Shown here: positions 46,124 to 58,839 of the stretch, one piece after another
Numbering within the stretch: the stretch's first letter is position 1
How the letters are laid out: every line of letters starts with the position of its first letter
NCBI GenBank assembly: GCA_025201345.1
Contig: JAIXMG010000009.1
Span: 372,001-436,000 of the forward strand
Direction of reading: 5' to 3'
DNA from: Thamnidium elegans
Lineage: Eukaryota > Mucoromycota > Mucoromycetes > Mucorales > Mucoraceae
DNA length: 64,000 nt
Translations under genes and position numbers: made by a program
Notes under the pieces: generated by a model
What the model saw: the letters and a program-made list of their open reading frames with translations, nothing else
What the model was told of the DNA's origin: nothing
The model's database searches: none

Positions 46124-46303
46124 ATTATTTGGTTGTTATATATAAAGATGTCACAAAAAAAAAAAAAAAAAAAAAAAAAGGAAAGAAAAGAAAAGAAAAA
46201 AAAATATATATGGGAAAAGGGTTTTTAAATAAAAGCACCCCGCAAAAAGAGTTACACATCATCTAATTTAAAAACCAATCATTTTTATTTGTACTTCCAT
46301 TTT

Positions 46304-47981
46304 TTAAATTGTGCATTCTTTTTCCCAATCAAGAGGTACTTGGTCTTCAATTGCCTTTTTAAAGGCTTCAAACGTACAAAGTGATTTATCACCTCTTCTA
46401 TGTTTACCATCGGTAGCACACGCAGGTAGTTCAACCGTTGTTTGGTTATATTTAACCCGTACGTAATGTTGCTGGCTTTGCTTTTCTTTAAATAGCTCAA
46501 ATAAAATTGCACTACCAAATGGAGGCCATCTAAAATAAACAGAGTTTAGATTATTATTATTTTTTTTTTTTTTGCATTATAATTAATATACCTATCATCA
46601 AATACATTCAATATAATAAGTAAAGGTGCAATAGTACTACAAGAATAAAAGAGTTTTAGCTTTCTTAATTACTATATATATTTATAAATATACACTTTAC
46701 GTATCATGACCAGAATAGATTGCCAACTTGAGTTTATCTTCTTTTTCTTGCTCTTTCAAAATCATACGATCCCTTATAACTCCCATTAATCTACCAAGTC
46801 CTAATTTTCGTACCTCATTAGATTGAATTGTACCATAGAACCATTCTTTTACTACAATATCTTCTAAATCATCTAGTACACTTTGATCAATATCTTTTGG
46901 TAACTCAAATCCATGTACTTTAGCTGCTACAAGTGTATCTATTTTAAAAAAAAAAAGCAGTGTGAACTTCTTTTCGGCTCGATTTCCTAATAAAGATTCT
47001 GTACCTAAAATTCCATTTGCTGAAGGATGACTATCAAGCGAAACACTAGTAACATAATTACCAAGTCTCTTGGAAAGAGATTTGAACTTATCTTGCATCA
47101 TAACAGACACAGTTTTGTTAAACTCTTTAGCCAATACACGAAGTCGATAACAATTAGGGTTAGGAAACATGATATCATCTCGAGGATCACTATTTTACAG
47201 AAAATTTAGTTATATCATATATATATAAACGCGTATATACACTTTTTTTTTTTACCGGATAAAAAGTTTTAATGAAAAATCATTTGGTTGTTTTTGCTTA
47301 GGATAAAGCCCACTAGCAACCAATTGTTGTACGGATTCTTGTGTACGAATGTAATCACTACTTCTTAAATAAATACTGTTGCTGTCATATACATCAGGTA
47401 AAAACTTTAATTTGTTAATGTAGTGTTCTCGAATACGTTCACCTAAGCTAGACATGCGATATCTTCCTAAATTTGTTAATTGTCCATAATAACTATATAA
47501 CAATAATTTTTTAAGTATTTTTTTATGATTTTTTTTTTCTTTCTCCTACCATGCACCAGATTGCATTGGGACGGAACGACACTCAGTACTTTCAGTCTCT
47601 ACTAATCTTTCCACGGGTGAAGCAGCGAACGCAGCCAATCTTTGATCTTTGTTAAACTTGGCAATAGTTGCAAACATGGCAGAGTTAGCTTCACACAAGT
47701 TCCAGACTGCTGGTATGATACTTTCTAATCTTCTACGAACAGGTGTACGTTCACCTACAAAATGGAAATAAAATATACACTTTTTTCCTTTAAAAATTAT
47801 GTAATTTTTTTATCCTTTTTTGCTTTACCGTGTCGATGTACGATTTGTAACAGTCTTTTTATATGATATTAGTTTTAATTATCTCTCCCCCTCCACCCTT
47901 TTTTATTTATTTGTTCGCTTACTTTAACTCAAGGTCTGGTGGATATTGCTCATCCTTGAATTCAGGTAATTGAGCCGACAT
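46304..47981 (-). CDS. Histidine acid phosphatase
   Basis: Eight exons: 47923-47981, 47829-47854, 47550-47754, 47256-47492, 47005-47189, 46701-46938, 46592-46636 and 46304-46529; 406 residues. Q-I-V-H-R-H-G-E-R-T-P-V-R, assembled from exons 2 and 3, is the phosphohistidine motif, and S-G-H-D-T-T-I-A-P-L-L at the exon 6/7 join is the proton-donor HD motif. The end, C-T-F-E-A-F-K-K-A-I-E-D-Q-V-P, with paired Cys resembles lysophosphatidic/prostatic acid phosphatases rather than phytases. No signal peptide is evident, so an intracellular role is likely. The intron at 46939-47004 is 66 nt and stop-free in frame, so an unspliced form would insert 22 residues. Confidence 0.88.
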
Positions 47982-49668
47982 TGTTATTAAGGAAAAAAAA
48001 AAAAAATGGAAAATAGGATTACTAACTGAAACCTTTTTTTTTCTCACTTACACCCCGGGAAAAAATTGATACTAAACCTTAAAAAAAAAAATCCCAACAA
48101 AACAAAAAAAAATAAAGATGTCAAAAGTAAAAAGGGGGGAGGCGGGAAGGGAGTGATGTTACACTTTCATATGAGTAGTAATTTAATCAAAAAATCAATT
48201 ATATATTATTTGTATTTCCGTGGCTTGATCGTATCCCATTTTCATATATCACAATTTTATGGCACGCGTGGGTTTTTGAACACGAAAAAAGAGAAGAATG
48301 TTTTTTAAAGACTAATTTGCATATCTGTCAATCTTTTTTCTTTTACCTGCATTAATAAGAACCTGCATAATAAAAACGTTTGTCCTTCCTCCTTAATAGC
48401 AGTAAGACACATCTGTTTCTGTTTCAATCAAAAGTTTCTTTTACACAACATGCTATTATAATCGTTCGTTTTAGTTAATATTTACTATTCAAAGTAGAAA
48501 GTAGATATTAACACGTGTATTCTTTTTAGGACGGATCAAGTAACTTTTGTTTAGTATATACGTACATAAAAAAAAAACTCTTTTTTTTTTTATTATTATT
48601 ATTATTATTTGCTCTTACAAAATATATCGCTAAATATAAAATATGTCTCTCTATTTCTTCCGCCTTGTATATAAAACTATTTGTGGTTTTACACTTTGTT
48701 AAACGCGAAAAGATCACACAGACCAAATAAACAAAATTTATTGAAATCACATGAAAGTAATTTTTCAGCATTTGTATCTCACACAATAAAAAAATGCTAA
48801 GGAACAGATCTGTACCCTTTTTTTATTTTTTAAAAAAAAAACGTGTTTTATAACATTCTGTATCCCGGCTACTCTATTTTACCAGTTAAAAATTGTCCTT
48901 TTCAACAAATTTAAATGTTGTATGTGACCTAGATCTCAGATAAGTATTCTTTCCAAGATAGGTGCAAGATATACTGTATACATTTTGATTTGGAATTGTG
49001 ATAAGGGATGTGCTTTTAGTTTATTTTGACATGATGGTATTTACTTTGCAGCAATTAAATATATTTTGCTGTTAAATATAATAATTAGGTATGTATGTCG
49101 GTTAAATACACTAGTGCAGGTAATTGATAAAATAATTGATAAAAAAAAAAGTAAAATATAAGGCCATTTTTTTAAATCGGTTTATATTATGTGAGTGCGG
49201 CCTTTTTTGAGTGTGTGTGCAGGTGATTGTCAATCAGATAATTATAGTTATTTATCATTTTGTTTCACTACAACTTACAAAAAAAAAAAATGAATACAGA
49301 AAAAAAAAACGTTTTCGGGCGCGTCCGAGGTTTTGTTTAAGTTTTCTTCTAACATATTTTTACGCGTTTTCTTTTTGAAACAATACAATAAAAAAAAAGT
49401 ACGCCTGTATTAAATAATTTGTTTGTTTAATACTTTTTCGCGTCCCCCATCGTGAATCAAATAGCTAGCGTCGTAGATAAAACGACGATATCGTATTTCA
49501 TCAATTACGCTTAGTTTGTTTAACTATGGAAATTTTTATCACTTGAGCGATTCTACACGCCCGATCAGAAAAATCACTAAAAAAAAATAGCACACAAATA
49601 CGACGTAAGATAATCCAATCTTGCGAATTGACGATTTTTCGCAATACATGCCTTGTGAACGAACATTA
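47982..49668. other. Intergenic, 1.7 kb, no gene recognised
   Basis: AT-rich with several A/T tracts. The right part (about 49420-49640) has unusually many CG dinucleotides (CGTCGTAG, ACGACGATATCG, TTGCGAATTGACG), unlike its surroundings. Confidence 0.45.
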
Positions 49669-50282
49669 TGGAACCAGAGGACACCGTACAATAGCGTAAG
49701 TATATGAATTAATATTAAAATGTCCTGCGTTTTTCTTATTTACTAAAATAATTTACTTTCGCTTAAAAGCTCAATTCAGCACGTAGTCAAGGAGATTATG
49801 TTGATGATGATGGCTTACCTGCAATAGCTACAGATGCTTTCTATTATGACAATGATAAGTAGTAAATACCATTTATCAATGTAATATACACTAACGATTG
49901 ACAATTATTCGGATACGAATATAATGATGACGTTATTATCGAAGAGAGTATCGTGGAGGACAATTTTGAAGGCACGGCTTCTACCAGTGATACTCCTCCC
50001 TCATTCTCTACGACTGTTTTTAAACGAGAGAATGTAGGCGATGATTCGACTGTAGAAAATTATTTTGATATTGACAGTAATCTTCAACACTCTCTTGCAG
50101 TTAATCATAAAAAAAACATCTCTTTCTTTGTCAACTAATAAAATTGATGACTCTAAACCAGTTTTTCTAATGAATTTTTTATAGTTTTGACCGACCGTCT
50201 CTTTTGTATCTTCCGGTATGTTCATAATATGATCTGGACAGCTACGGGACCTTCTGGATGAACGTGGTCTCTGTCTCGTTTC

Positions 50283-50290
<8 letters not shown>
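49669..50290 (+). pseudogene. Decayed gene with acidic N-terminal exons
   Basis: A start codon at 49669 opens M-E-P-E-D-T-V-Q and then meets TAG. A second exon-like segment from about 49772 (S-A-R-S-Q-G-D-Y-V-D-D-D-G-L-P) reaches Y-D-N-D-K and two stops. A third (L-F-G-Y-E-Y-N-D-D-V-I-I-E-E-S-I) runs to a TAA at 50136-50138. Splice sites between the pieces are incomplete: no usable acceptor lies before the third. Composition is clearly protein-like. Not recognised; a transposase relic or a broken regulator are both possible. Confidence 0.45.
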
Positions 50291-50316
<26 letters not shown>

Positions 50317-50923
50317 CCCTTTCTGGAAAGATGGGGTACATGGTTTCCGTTATAAAGACTGCTTCACATTAATAGAGGTAAGATATATAAATATAAATTT
50401 GATCTAGCTTAAGTTCCTGGAGAAAGCTCATCATTCACAGTACATAAAACTTATCACTCACTTAGGATAGCACATCATGATAACATGCCCATTGAAACTT
50501 TTTTTTTTTTTTTTAACTGGTACGATATAACAATTATCAACAACAACAAAAAAAAAAACGCATGCTAATATGAACTTTTAAAAACTTGATATTACACATT
50601 TTATGTCCTAGTATTAAAAACTAGTTGGCGTTTACACGTAAGTTTATATTTTAGAATATCTGATTTTAAGAAAAAAAAGTCTGACTTGCCTTTTTGGCAA
50701 CATAAAAATTTAAAAACTGTATGACGCGTGCTGAAATTCTCTCGGAGGCGTGTAAAAAAAATAAAAATAAAAAAATAAACAATAAAAAAAAACTTTTTCT
50801 TATTATTAATATACATTTATAAAAATATTTTTTGTATTGTCATTGAAACGAAGAATTGTAAATAAAGATAAAACCATTTTGAAACACCAACATATAATAA
50901 CACTCTTTTGTTTTCTTGTAGCC
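50291..50923. other. Intergenic and probable 5' UTR intron of the FHA gene
   Basis: Contains a 30-nt poly-A run near 50287-50314. A likely leader intron runs from a GTAAAT donor near 50859 to TTCTTGTAG at 50921, immediately before the FHA gene start. Nothing else supported. Confidence 0.45.
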
Positions 50924-52203
50924 ATGTCGACAAACGATATTGTTAATAAACAATGGACACCCTTGAGCCCGAAACGAGTATCCATGGCTCAAGTGTTACC
51001 AGATAGTCCAGATTATAACGAAAAAGAATACACTAATTCAGATGATCTTCAACCTACTTCTAATCTTGACGCTCCATACCAACAACGCTTTCATCGTCGT
51101 CAAAGTATAGTTATTGTTGGCTCACACGATAAAAAAGTAACTTTAGGTAGAGGCGGTGCCTCTACCATCAAGATTGGTCGTCGCAATCGACAAATCAGTC
51201 GTATTCACGTTTCTATTGCTTATCATCAAGACCATGCACAATTTAAATTGACAGTAGTTGGCTTAAATGGTGCTTGTGTTGATCAAATTCAGTATGCACA
51301 ACATGATGTTGCTCCCCTTGATAATGATAGTTTTATTGATATCTTGGGTGACCATTTTTATTTTAAAGTACCACCTGCTCCCATGAATTTTGACCATATC
51401 AAACAAGATTCTCAAATCATTACCAATAAAGATATTTTTAGAGAATTATCACCTGAAGTAGAACAATCCAACATCATTGAGGAAGAAGAAGAAGAATATC
51501 CTGTTGAATTGGTGCCAGAGGATGCATTATCTTGTGAAGAAAAGGAATTATCACCTGAACCTGTTGTTGTTGAAGAAGAAGAAGAAAAAGAAAAAGAGCA
51601 ATCTCCTTTACAAGAAATAAGTGAGCCTATTGATAATGATACCAACGACTATGCTGAAGTTATTATCGATGCACTTGGTAAATAATTTATTAATTTTATT
51701 GATCCTTATTTTATTTTATTTTTTAATCCCTTTTTTATTATTCAAAAAAAAAAGTATTTTCTCGTACTTCATCCATGCCTATCAGCGACATTTGCTCTCG
51801 TATCTTAAAAGCAAATCCAGCTTATGCTAAACAACCTCGTGCCTTATGGATTGAGCGCATTCGTACAGTTTTAAAAGAGAAGCCATTTTTCGGAGAGATT
51901 CAACGTAAAGGAAAGACAGCGGATGGATCGCCAACTGAGAACTTATATTATTACAACAGTGAATTGGACCCTGTTGAGTGGCGTCGTGCAACATATACTC
52001 AAGTCGGTCGCAGTGCTCGTAAGTGTACTTTGAAAGATAAACAATACTTTTGGAAGATTCCTCCAAAGCTTGGTCGTCACAGAAGCTCTTATATTCCTGC
52101 TCCTGCCGTATCAAACGATTCGAAAAGACAAAGAGTAGATCAACAACAACAACAACAACAACGACAGGATGAAAACGTAGATCCTAAAAAGACAAGATAT
52201 TAA
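50924..52203 (+). CDS. FHA-domain protein, Tos4/Plm2-like
   Basis: Exons 50924-51677 and 51755-52203 encode 400 residues. The FHA domain is at about 62-155: V-T-L-G-R-G-G-A-S-T-I-K-I-G-R, I-S-R-I-H-V-S-I and G-L-N-G carry the phosphothreonine-contacting Arg, Ser, His and Asn positions. A Glu-rich acidic stretch follows (about 185-245), then a separate conserved block (about 255-350) rich in basic and aromatic residues (W-I-E-R-I-R-T-V-L-K, Y-F-W-K-I-P-P-K), and a poly-Gln tail. The FHA plus C-terminal block layout matches chromatin-bound G1/S regulators of the Tos4/Plm2 type. The start at 50924 is chosen because it follows a TTGTAG acceptor and has no in-frame ATG upstream. Confidence 0.82.
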
Positions 52204-52391
52204 ATAACAAAAAAAAAAAAATTATATAAAAAGCTATATATAAAAAAATACAAAAAAAAGTCTTTGTCCACAGTACATATATTATTTCCCTCATTTTTCA
52301 CCACTACTTCTTTCTTCTCATTTTCTTATTATACAAAGCAATAAAATAAATATTATTTTAAAAAAAGTTTATGGTTTACTTGTTGTTTTTT

Positions 52392-54712
52392 TTAAAGCTT
52401 AGACTTATTCTTATTAATAATAGAATCAGCTACATGTAAAGCAAGAGCTTCAACCGTTACCATGGGGTTAACACCAGTAGCAGTAGGTAACAACGAAGCA
52501 TCACCAACAAACAAATCCTTAACTTCCCAAGTTTCTCCCGTAGGCTTGGCAACAGATACTTTTGGAGAAATACCCATTCTGTTAGAAGACATTTGATGAG
52601 CGCAAAAGATACCAGCGCCATCTTGAGGCAAGCCATAATTGAACACTTCAGCCTTCCATTTGATAAAGCGATGGTTATCAACTCTGGATTCTTCGTCTTG
52701 GTTAAATACAAAGGGGTCTACACCAAATTGACCAGTTTGAACTTCACGAGCACCAGCAGCGACCAAGACATTAAGCGAACGCTCAATACCATTCATAAGA
52801 GACATTTTATCACGAGAAGAGAGGTTAAAGTCGATGATGTAGTTATCACTCTCATCGTAACGAACAGCTGCCGTAGAGTCTTTATCACGACTCAAGATCA
52901 AAATGGGTGTGCAACTATCGTAACGCATCATCATTTCCTTATGCTTGGAAGCACCGCACCAAGGGATAACACTGGAAAAACTACCAGGATGAAGGCAAGG
53001 TACTTCCAATTTAGCACCGTACCCATCATTGTCTACATTTTCTGAAACATTACTGACGACTGTCATAATCGATCCTTCAAATGTACGAATCTGACGATCA
53101 AAGAAACCAAAGGTAAGAGAACAGGGATGTAATTTCAAGTTACGGCCGATATGCTTGTTCTTTAATCCACTTCGTAACAAGACACCGGGAGATTGCAAAG
53201 AACCAGCAGCAACTACAACTTGATCGGCGGCAATATTAACTCTACGGTTATAATTAGCAATACATTCTACACCGACAGCCTTTCCGTTCTTGATAAGTAC
53301 TTTGTTGACTTTGGTCTTTTCCATAAATTTGGCGTTGTGTTGGTATGCATCACGAAGCCAGGTGTTCATTGTACCGTTCTTGATACCGCCTTTACAACCA
53401 GTGTAACAGAATCCACATTCGTGGGATTTGCCACCGGTGTTTTGGGGAATATCAGCGACTGGGTAACCAAGGATCCTATTTATAGAATATTAAGTATGAG
53501 GGAAAATAATGTCTCTCTCTCTCTCTCACGCAAACTTACTTGCATCCATCAATCAATACTTGGTTAGATTTGTTATGAACAATACCTTCTGTAGAAGCAC
53601 CAATACGTTCAAATACCGTATCTAAATCTTGAGCAAACTATACAAAGGATGTTTAAAACAAAATCTTGGCTGTAAAAAAAAAAAAAAAAAAAAAAATGGG
53701 TCTCTAACTTACTTTGGGAGACAAAAAATGGGTTAAACCTTGTTTAGCCCATTCCTCACGAACAAAATGCTGAAGTTTAAGTGAGGCACACCAATTAACT
53801 GTGGTTCCACCACCAAATACACTACCAGCTAAAACATTAATTGAGCCTTCATAACTAGGAGTAAATCCACCATTTTCATAAAGGTTTTCAAAACCTTGAG
53901 TTTCATTGGTAATAAAGTCATCTTCGTGATGATAGACTCCCTTTTCGATCACCAAAACTGATTTACCGGATTGTGCTAATTTACTGGCAATTACTCCTAA
54001 AAAAAAAGCGGAGGGAAATTTAAAGTTAAGCTTTTTTATTTATTTATTTTGTCTGTAAACTTTTTTTTTTCTTTTTTTTTTTTTTTTTTTTTTTTTTACC
54101 TCCTCCTGCTCCACTACCAACAACGATTACATCAAAGGACATATTATCTGTAATTTCCTCTGGCTTCAACATATTTAATCTTTCAGGTATATTATCATAT
54201 TTTGCGTCAATTAAGTTAGAATAATGCATAGCGGAACCCAATACATCAGAATGAGCAGCGTAAACAGGATGACAAGATAAAGCATGAAAGAGCTTATAAA
54301 TTAACCTTAATTGAGGCAAATAGGAATTTTTCCAGTTAATGAAAATCTTTTCTCTATCAGCAAGCGAAAGATTTTTAAATTCATCAAAGTGACCAGTTAA
54401 TGCAAAGGTACCAGCACGCGTAGATAAAAGTGATAAAAGCATCAAAAGCTGTTGGCGTTTGTCTGGTAAGACTGTATGATTAATAAATCCTTTGACGGTC
54501 TCTAATGAGTTTAATGAACTATTGGATATTTGACTAAAGCTTCTAACTTCTTGTTCAGTATGTGTCTTTTGTAACTTGACCACAAGTTCATCTTCTTGTT
54601 CTTTAGAGAGAGGTGCAATAAAAGTATCTAAAATAGCTACCAAAGTATCAAGTTGACCTTCATTTAACTCAACTGGAGGTGATACTCGGAAACGAAAAGG
54701 ATCAGTAGACAT
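52392..54712 (-). CDS. FAO1: Long-chain fatty alcohol oxidase (GMC family), peroxisomal
   Basis: Flavin oxidase converting long-chain alcohols to aldehydes plus H2O2 in omega-oxidation and alkane/wax use. Exons 54100-54712, 53713-53996, 53540-53637 and 52392-53475; 692 residues, usual for fungal and plant FAOs. A helical N-terminal domain of about 200 residues precedes the FAD Rossmann motif V-V-G-S-G-A-G-G-G-V, which spans junction 1. G-S-V-F-G-G-G-T-T-V-N-W-C is the GMC signature, and C-G-F-C-Y-T-G-C-K-G-G the FAO-type Cys motif. V-G-D-A-S-L-L-P-T-A-T-G-V-N-P closes the FAD site. The protein ends K-S-K-L, a perfect PTS1, so peroxisomal import is expected. Intron 1 contains a long T tract. 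Confidence 0.92.
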
Positions 54713-56483
54713 TGAAAGAAAAAGAAAATTGTATAAAGAAGGGAAAAAACGAAAAAATAAAATAATTTGTGTCAATTAAATTTATACATGGTTACCATCA
54801 CGTGTTTTGTGATAGGTTGGAAGAAGTGGTTTATCACATAATTTTTAATTAGCTAAATTAAGAAATTCGCGCCTTTTTACAATGATTATTTTTTTTTCCC
54901 CATCCAAAAAAAAAAGGTTATTATTACCATGTAATATTTTTTCCCATTGAACTATGTATTTATGAAACCGTGTATTTATTACTAATAGACGTGTAGTTAA
55001 AGGCATGTCCTCTACCATTAGCAATAGATATGTTACGTTATGTGCTATACTCAGCCGCATTATTTTATGCAGACTAGTCTCTACAAGTCGCATATATATA
55101 TATGTATATAACTATTGTATGACAGGACTAAGTTTGCTCCAAAAAGAAAAAAAAAAAACTAAAAGTGGGCTAAAAATAGTGACTAATTTTTTGTAGTATT
55201 TTGACAAGTTCCTTTTTCTTTTTTGTAGTAACTAATCTCTGTAATACATTTTTGTCCAATGACAACTATCATACCATACCGAACTGTACTTCATTTTTAA
55301 TTATTGACGCCGAATGATAAGCATGACAACGGATGAAAATTTCAATAGTCAATTTATCGAACCATTTTTTTTTCCTTCTCACAAGGAAAAAAAATAATTA
55401 GTATGTGGGGTTAAAAAGAGGTAGAGTATTTGCATTGGTTGAATTTATAGTTCTATAAAAAAAACGGCTTGCTGATAAGTATGTCCCAAAATTGAGCTTA
55501 TGATCCATCAAAGCTATTTTAATAAAAGTAGATGCGGTTTATCAAAAAGAAAACATGTACGTGCATTATGGGACTTTGGATTATCTAATAACTCTACATA
55601 AATATTTTATTATGTCAGCAGTAACTGACAGAATGATTCAAGAAAGTGTAATAAGGCACAATGTGCACTGGACGTCAGTTCAGGGATTGTGCCTCTGATA
55701 TTAGTTTATATGATTGAAGAAACAAACAAAAAAAACTCCAGTATTCAAATATCTATCATAGGCTCAAACAGGATCCTATTATTATATATTTAGAAAGTAA
55801 ATATATTGCAGAACTTACCATAAATAAATTCTACTACGCTTAATTTAGTCTTTTTTTAAGTTGTATCGAGTAGATATAGCGCTTTATCTGATCAATGTTT
55901 ACACAATGCGATTATTAAATTTAAAAATAGGTGTTTCACAAAACCTTTAAAAGACTCGCGCCCCATTTATTTATTTATTTAATAGTAATACTATCAATAA
56001 AAAGAATGGAAGGCTTTGATTTATACAAAAGTATTTACTATATTTATACCAGACCATATGTACGAATAACAGTCTAATATGTCTGTAGAGCTTCGAGGTT
56101 AATATAATCTTATAGTTTATTTTTTTAGGCATATTTTTGTTATACGCGGCACCACCTCAATTATAAGCCTGCTTGTACTATTGTCTCTTTGCTATCAACA
56201 CAAGGATATCATTACCCGGTATACATAAAGAGCTTTACTGTTTACCTATAAAAATATTGACAAAGCATCCTAAAAACCGGATACTGTTTATTTCGGAATG
56301 ACTGTTTGATAAGAGACATGGATCGTTACAGCCGAGTTCCCTAGTACACGCATGTGTGGATATAGCCGGTCATCGTAAAAAAAAAATCATGTCACACATG
56401 TGGTGAATACTTAAATATATGCTAAAATAAAAAGGTTTGCTTGGCTTTTTTTTTTTCTTTTTTTCTTTTTTTCTTATTCGACA
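54713..56483. other. Gene-poor region, 1.8 kb; dispersed repeat copy B
   Basis: No supported gene on either strand. Positions 55985-56055 resemble 16651-16722. The right end is the CT-rich leader of the next gene. Confidence 0.5.
55985..56055 (+). repeat. Degenerate dispersed repeat, copy B
   Basis: Aligns with 16651-16722; best block ACAAAAGTATTTACTATAT, two mismatches. A pyrimidine-rich stretch, TTGTCTCTTTGC here and TTGTTTCTTTGC in copy A, follows about 100-140 nt downstream in both, suggesting an originally longer unit. Confidence 0.4.
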
Positions 56484-58058
56484 ATGACTAATAACCAAAA
56501 AGATAATTTAGACAAACTATTACTTGTCTTTGTCCATGGGTTTAGGGGCTCAGATAGTAGTTTTAAGGTACTACTGTTTATATTTCTCGTTACCGTAGTA
56601 CTTACAAAAAAAAAATAGGATTTCCCAAATAGACTACAAACTATTCTCACAAATTCTGTAAAAGCAGATGTCAATGCAGTCGTTTACCCATCTTATAAAA
56701 CTGCTGGGTAATAACAATATATATATATATAACTTTGAAGTTATTAACATTGCAACCCCTTCTCTCAATTGTTAAACCAGTGATCTTAGAATAGCAGTAG
56801 AGAATTTTTCTGTGTGGTTATGTAATGAAGTTTCCAAACTAGATGAAGAAAACAAACGATTAAAAAGTACAGGAAAGATCATGATAGTATTGTTAGGACA
56901 TTCGATGGGAGGCATTGTCTGTAAGTGATTAAAAAAAAAAGAGAGAACTTCAACGACAACAAAAAAAACCCTAACTTCGATATAGCTGCAGAGACTATTT
57001 TACGATTTTATAACAACACAAATAATTGCAATGATCAATTACTTGGTGCACAAATTATAGGTATGCTTGCATATGACACCCCATTTTATTCCATCAATCA
57101 AAATTTTGTAGCTGATAAAGCTTGGTCCAGTGTTGATCAGGTGAATAAGGAAGTAAGTCGATATTGGAATACAGGGAATGCAGCAGCAGGTATCACTGCT
57201 GCTACCGTGACTACAAAAGCCATAACTGCTGGAAATACAAGAAGCACGGGTGGTAATAGTAGTGGAAAGAAGTGGGGTCTTTTTGCAGGTGTTGTAGGTG
57301 CCGCTGCTTTAGGTGCCGCTGCCTATATGGCTCGAGATAAGATATCGTCTACAATTTCGGATGCATACGAACAATTGACTTTTATTAGTGACTTAACTGA
57401 TATGAATGGATGTGATCAAAGGTATTATGTAAAAAAAAATATATATTTATTTTTTTTTAAAAAAAAGACTACTTAAAAACTCTTTTCTTTTAGAGTAAAA
57501 AAATTACTTCAGGTTCCAAATATATTCTTCAAATGTTTTTATGTTCAGGTACGAAAAAAAAAAAAAAAAAAAAAGAGGGAAAGGGAGCGGAAGAGGGAGA
57601 CATAAAATAAAATATCTAATTAATTAGTATTTTAGTTAAACGAAACGGGTAGTGATCATAAACCCAAAACGTTTATTAAACCCCCTCCAGACGATATTGC
57701 TTATTTGTTCGTCCCTGTACTTTCATCAGCTGATAATGAAATCAATGCCCATACAAGTATGTTTAACCCTAGAAAGACAGATCATTATTATGAGTTAGGT
57801 AGTGATTCTATAGCATTGATTAATGAAATGGTGGCGAGGTTCCAACGAAGAAATGCACCTCATTCTGTCACCAATTACCCTTATTACCCACCAGTATCTT
57901 CTTCCAACCCTACTTTTTCTGACTCTGTTTCATCTCAATCCAACGTGCCTAAGCCAGGATCGTATCCATACTATCCTCCTCCAGGACCTGTACAATCTTC
58001 TGGTACATCTACTAGTACAAATAATTCCGTATCTCATGAGGATACTATCCATCAGTAA
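56484..58058 (+). CDS. Alpha/beta hydrolase (DUF676/ROG1-like lipase)
   Basis: Six exons: 56484-56567, 56619-56707, 56781-56920, 56986-57421, 57494-57548 and 57636-58058; 408 residues. L-L-V-F-V-H-G-F-R-G-S sets the oxyanion loop, and L-L-G-H-S-M-G-G-I the nucleophile elbow with its Ser. A later D-H-Y-Y-E-L segment is near the expected C-terminal catalytic region, though the His is not certain. A Gly/Ala-rich hydrophobic stretch (W-G-L-F-A-G-V-V-G-A-A-A-L-G-A, about 205-225) may insert in membranes. The C-terminal about 90 residues are Pro/Tyr/Ser-rich with repeated Y-P-Y-Y-P-P. The substrate is probably a lipid ester, by family inference. Convergent with the HsbA-like gene. Confidence 0.82.
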
Positions 58059-58180
58059 TTTTCTTACCCATACTCCAAACCAATGTAATAACAATTAATA
58101 ACGTAATAATAAACTCTGATAGAAATATGATATCTATTTTTTATTTAAAAGAAACTATTGTATGAATTATCATATAAGAT

Positions 58181-58839
58181 TTAAGTATCAAAGGCCAATT
58201 TTGCAGCATTAAATGCCTCATCGATTGTTTCTCTGAACCCGGAAACTAGAGGCACGTACATACCTGGAGTTTTAAATAGTAAGCATCCTAACAGATGGTC
58301 TATTCCATTATCCAAGTCGCCAATATGAGATCTGATACGAGCATAAGTTACAGGATCATTTCCAAACAAGGGTTTTTTCTCTTGTATAGATCTTAACGCA
58401 GCAACAACATCTGCGGTTAAGAGAGAAAGTGAATCTGATGCAGCAACTACTTCATCATCAGTAATTTCGGGACGAATAGTTACGCAACAGCCGCGAGATC
58501 GTCTAATATACTCCTCCAGTATTTGTTCTTTTTTATAAATAGCGGAAACTGTACTATGACTTTCATCTTCTGTGAATTGGTCGATCTATATTTTTTTTAG
58601 TACATATAAAACCTTCAAAAATATACTCGTTTACCGAATTCTTTAAGATTTGGAACTGACTAGTAACGCCATTGACAATAAGAAGACAGCTTAACGCATG
58701 TTCGCCAAGTTTGGGTTTAGTTAAATCATCACCATACACTAATAAAAAAAGTTAAAGATATTTTGTTAATAATTATTAATAAGTACGTACCGGAAAATAC
58801 AAGCAAACCCGTAGCTATGATAGTAGGCAAAAACCGCAT
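58181..58839 (-). CDS. HsbA-like secreted hydrophobic-surface-binding protein
   Basis: Exons 58791-58839, 58635-58738 and 58181-58585 give 185 residues. A signal peptide (M-R-F-L-P-T-I-I-A-T-G-L-L-V-F-S) is split from the mature part by the first intron. The rest is helical and amphipathic with few Cys and alternating Leu/Ile/Val, matching the HsbA/cell-wall galactomannoprotein group. That group was first described as Aspergillus proteins that coat hydrophobic polymers and recruit cutinase-type enzymes. The family call rests on overall pattern, such as A-S-D-S-L-S-L-L-T-A-D-V-V-A-A-L and the F-R-E-T-I-D-E-A-F region, not on a catalytic motif. Next to a hydrolase gene, but in convergent orientation. 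Confidence 0.65.
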
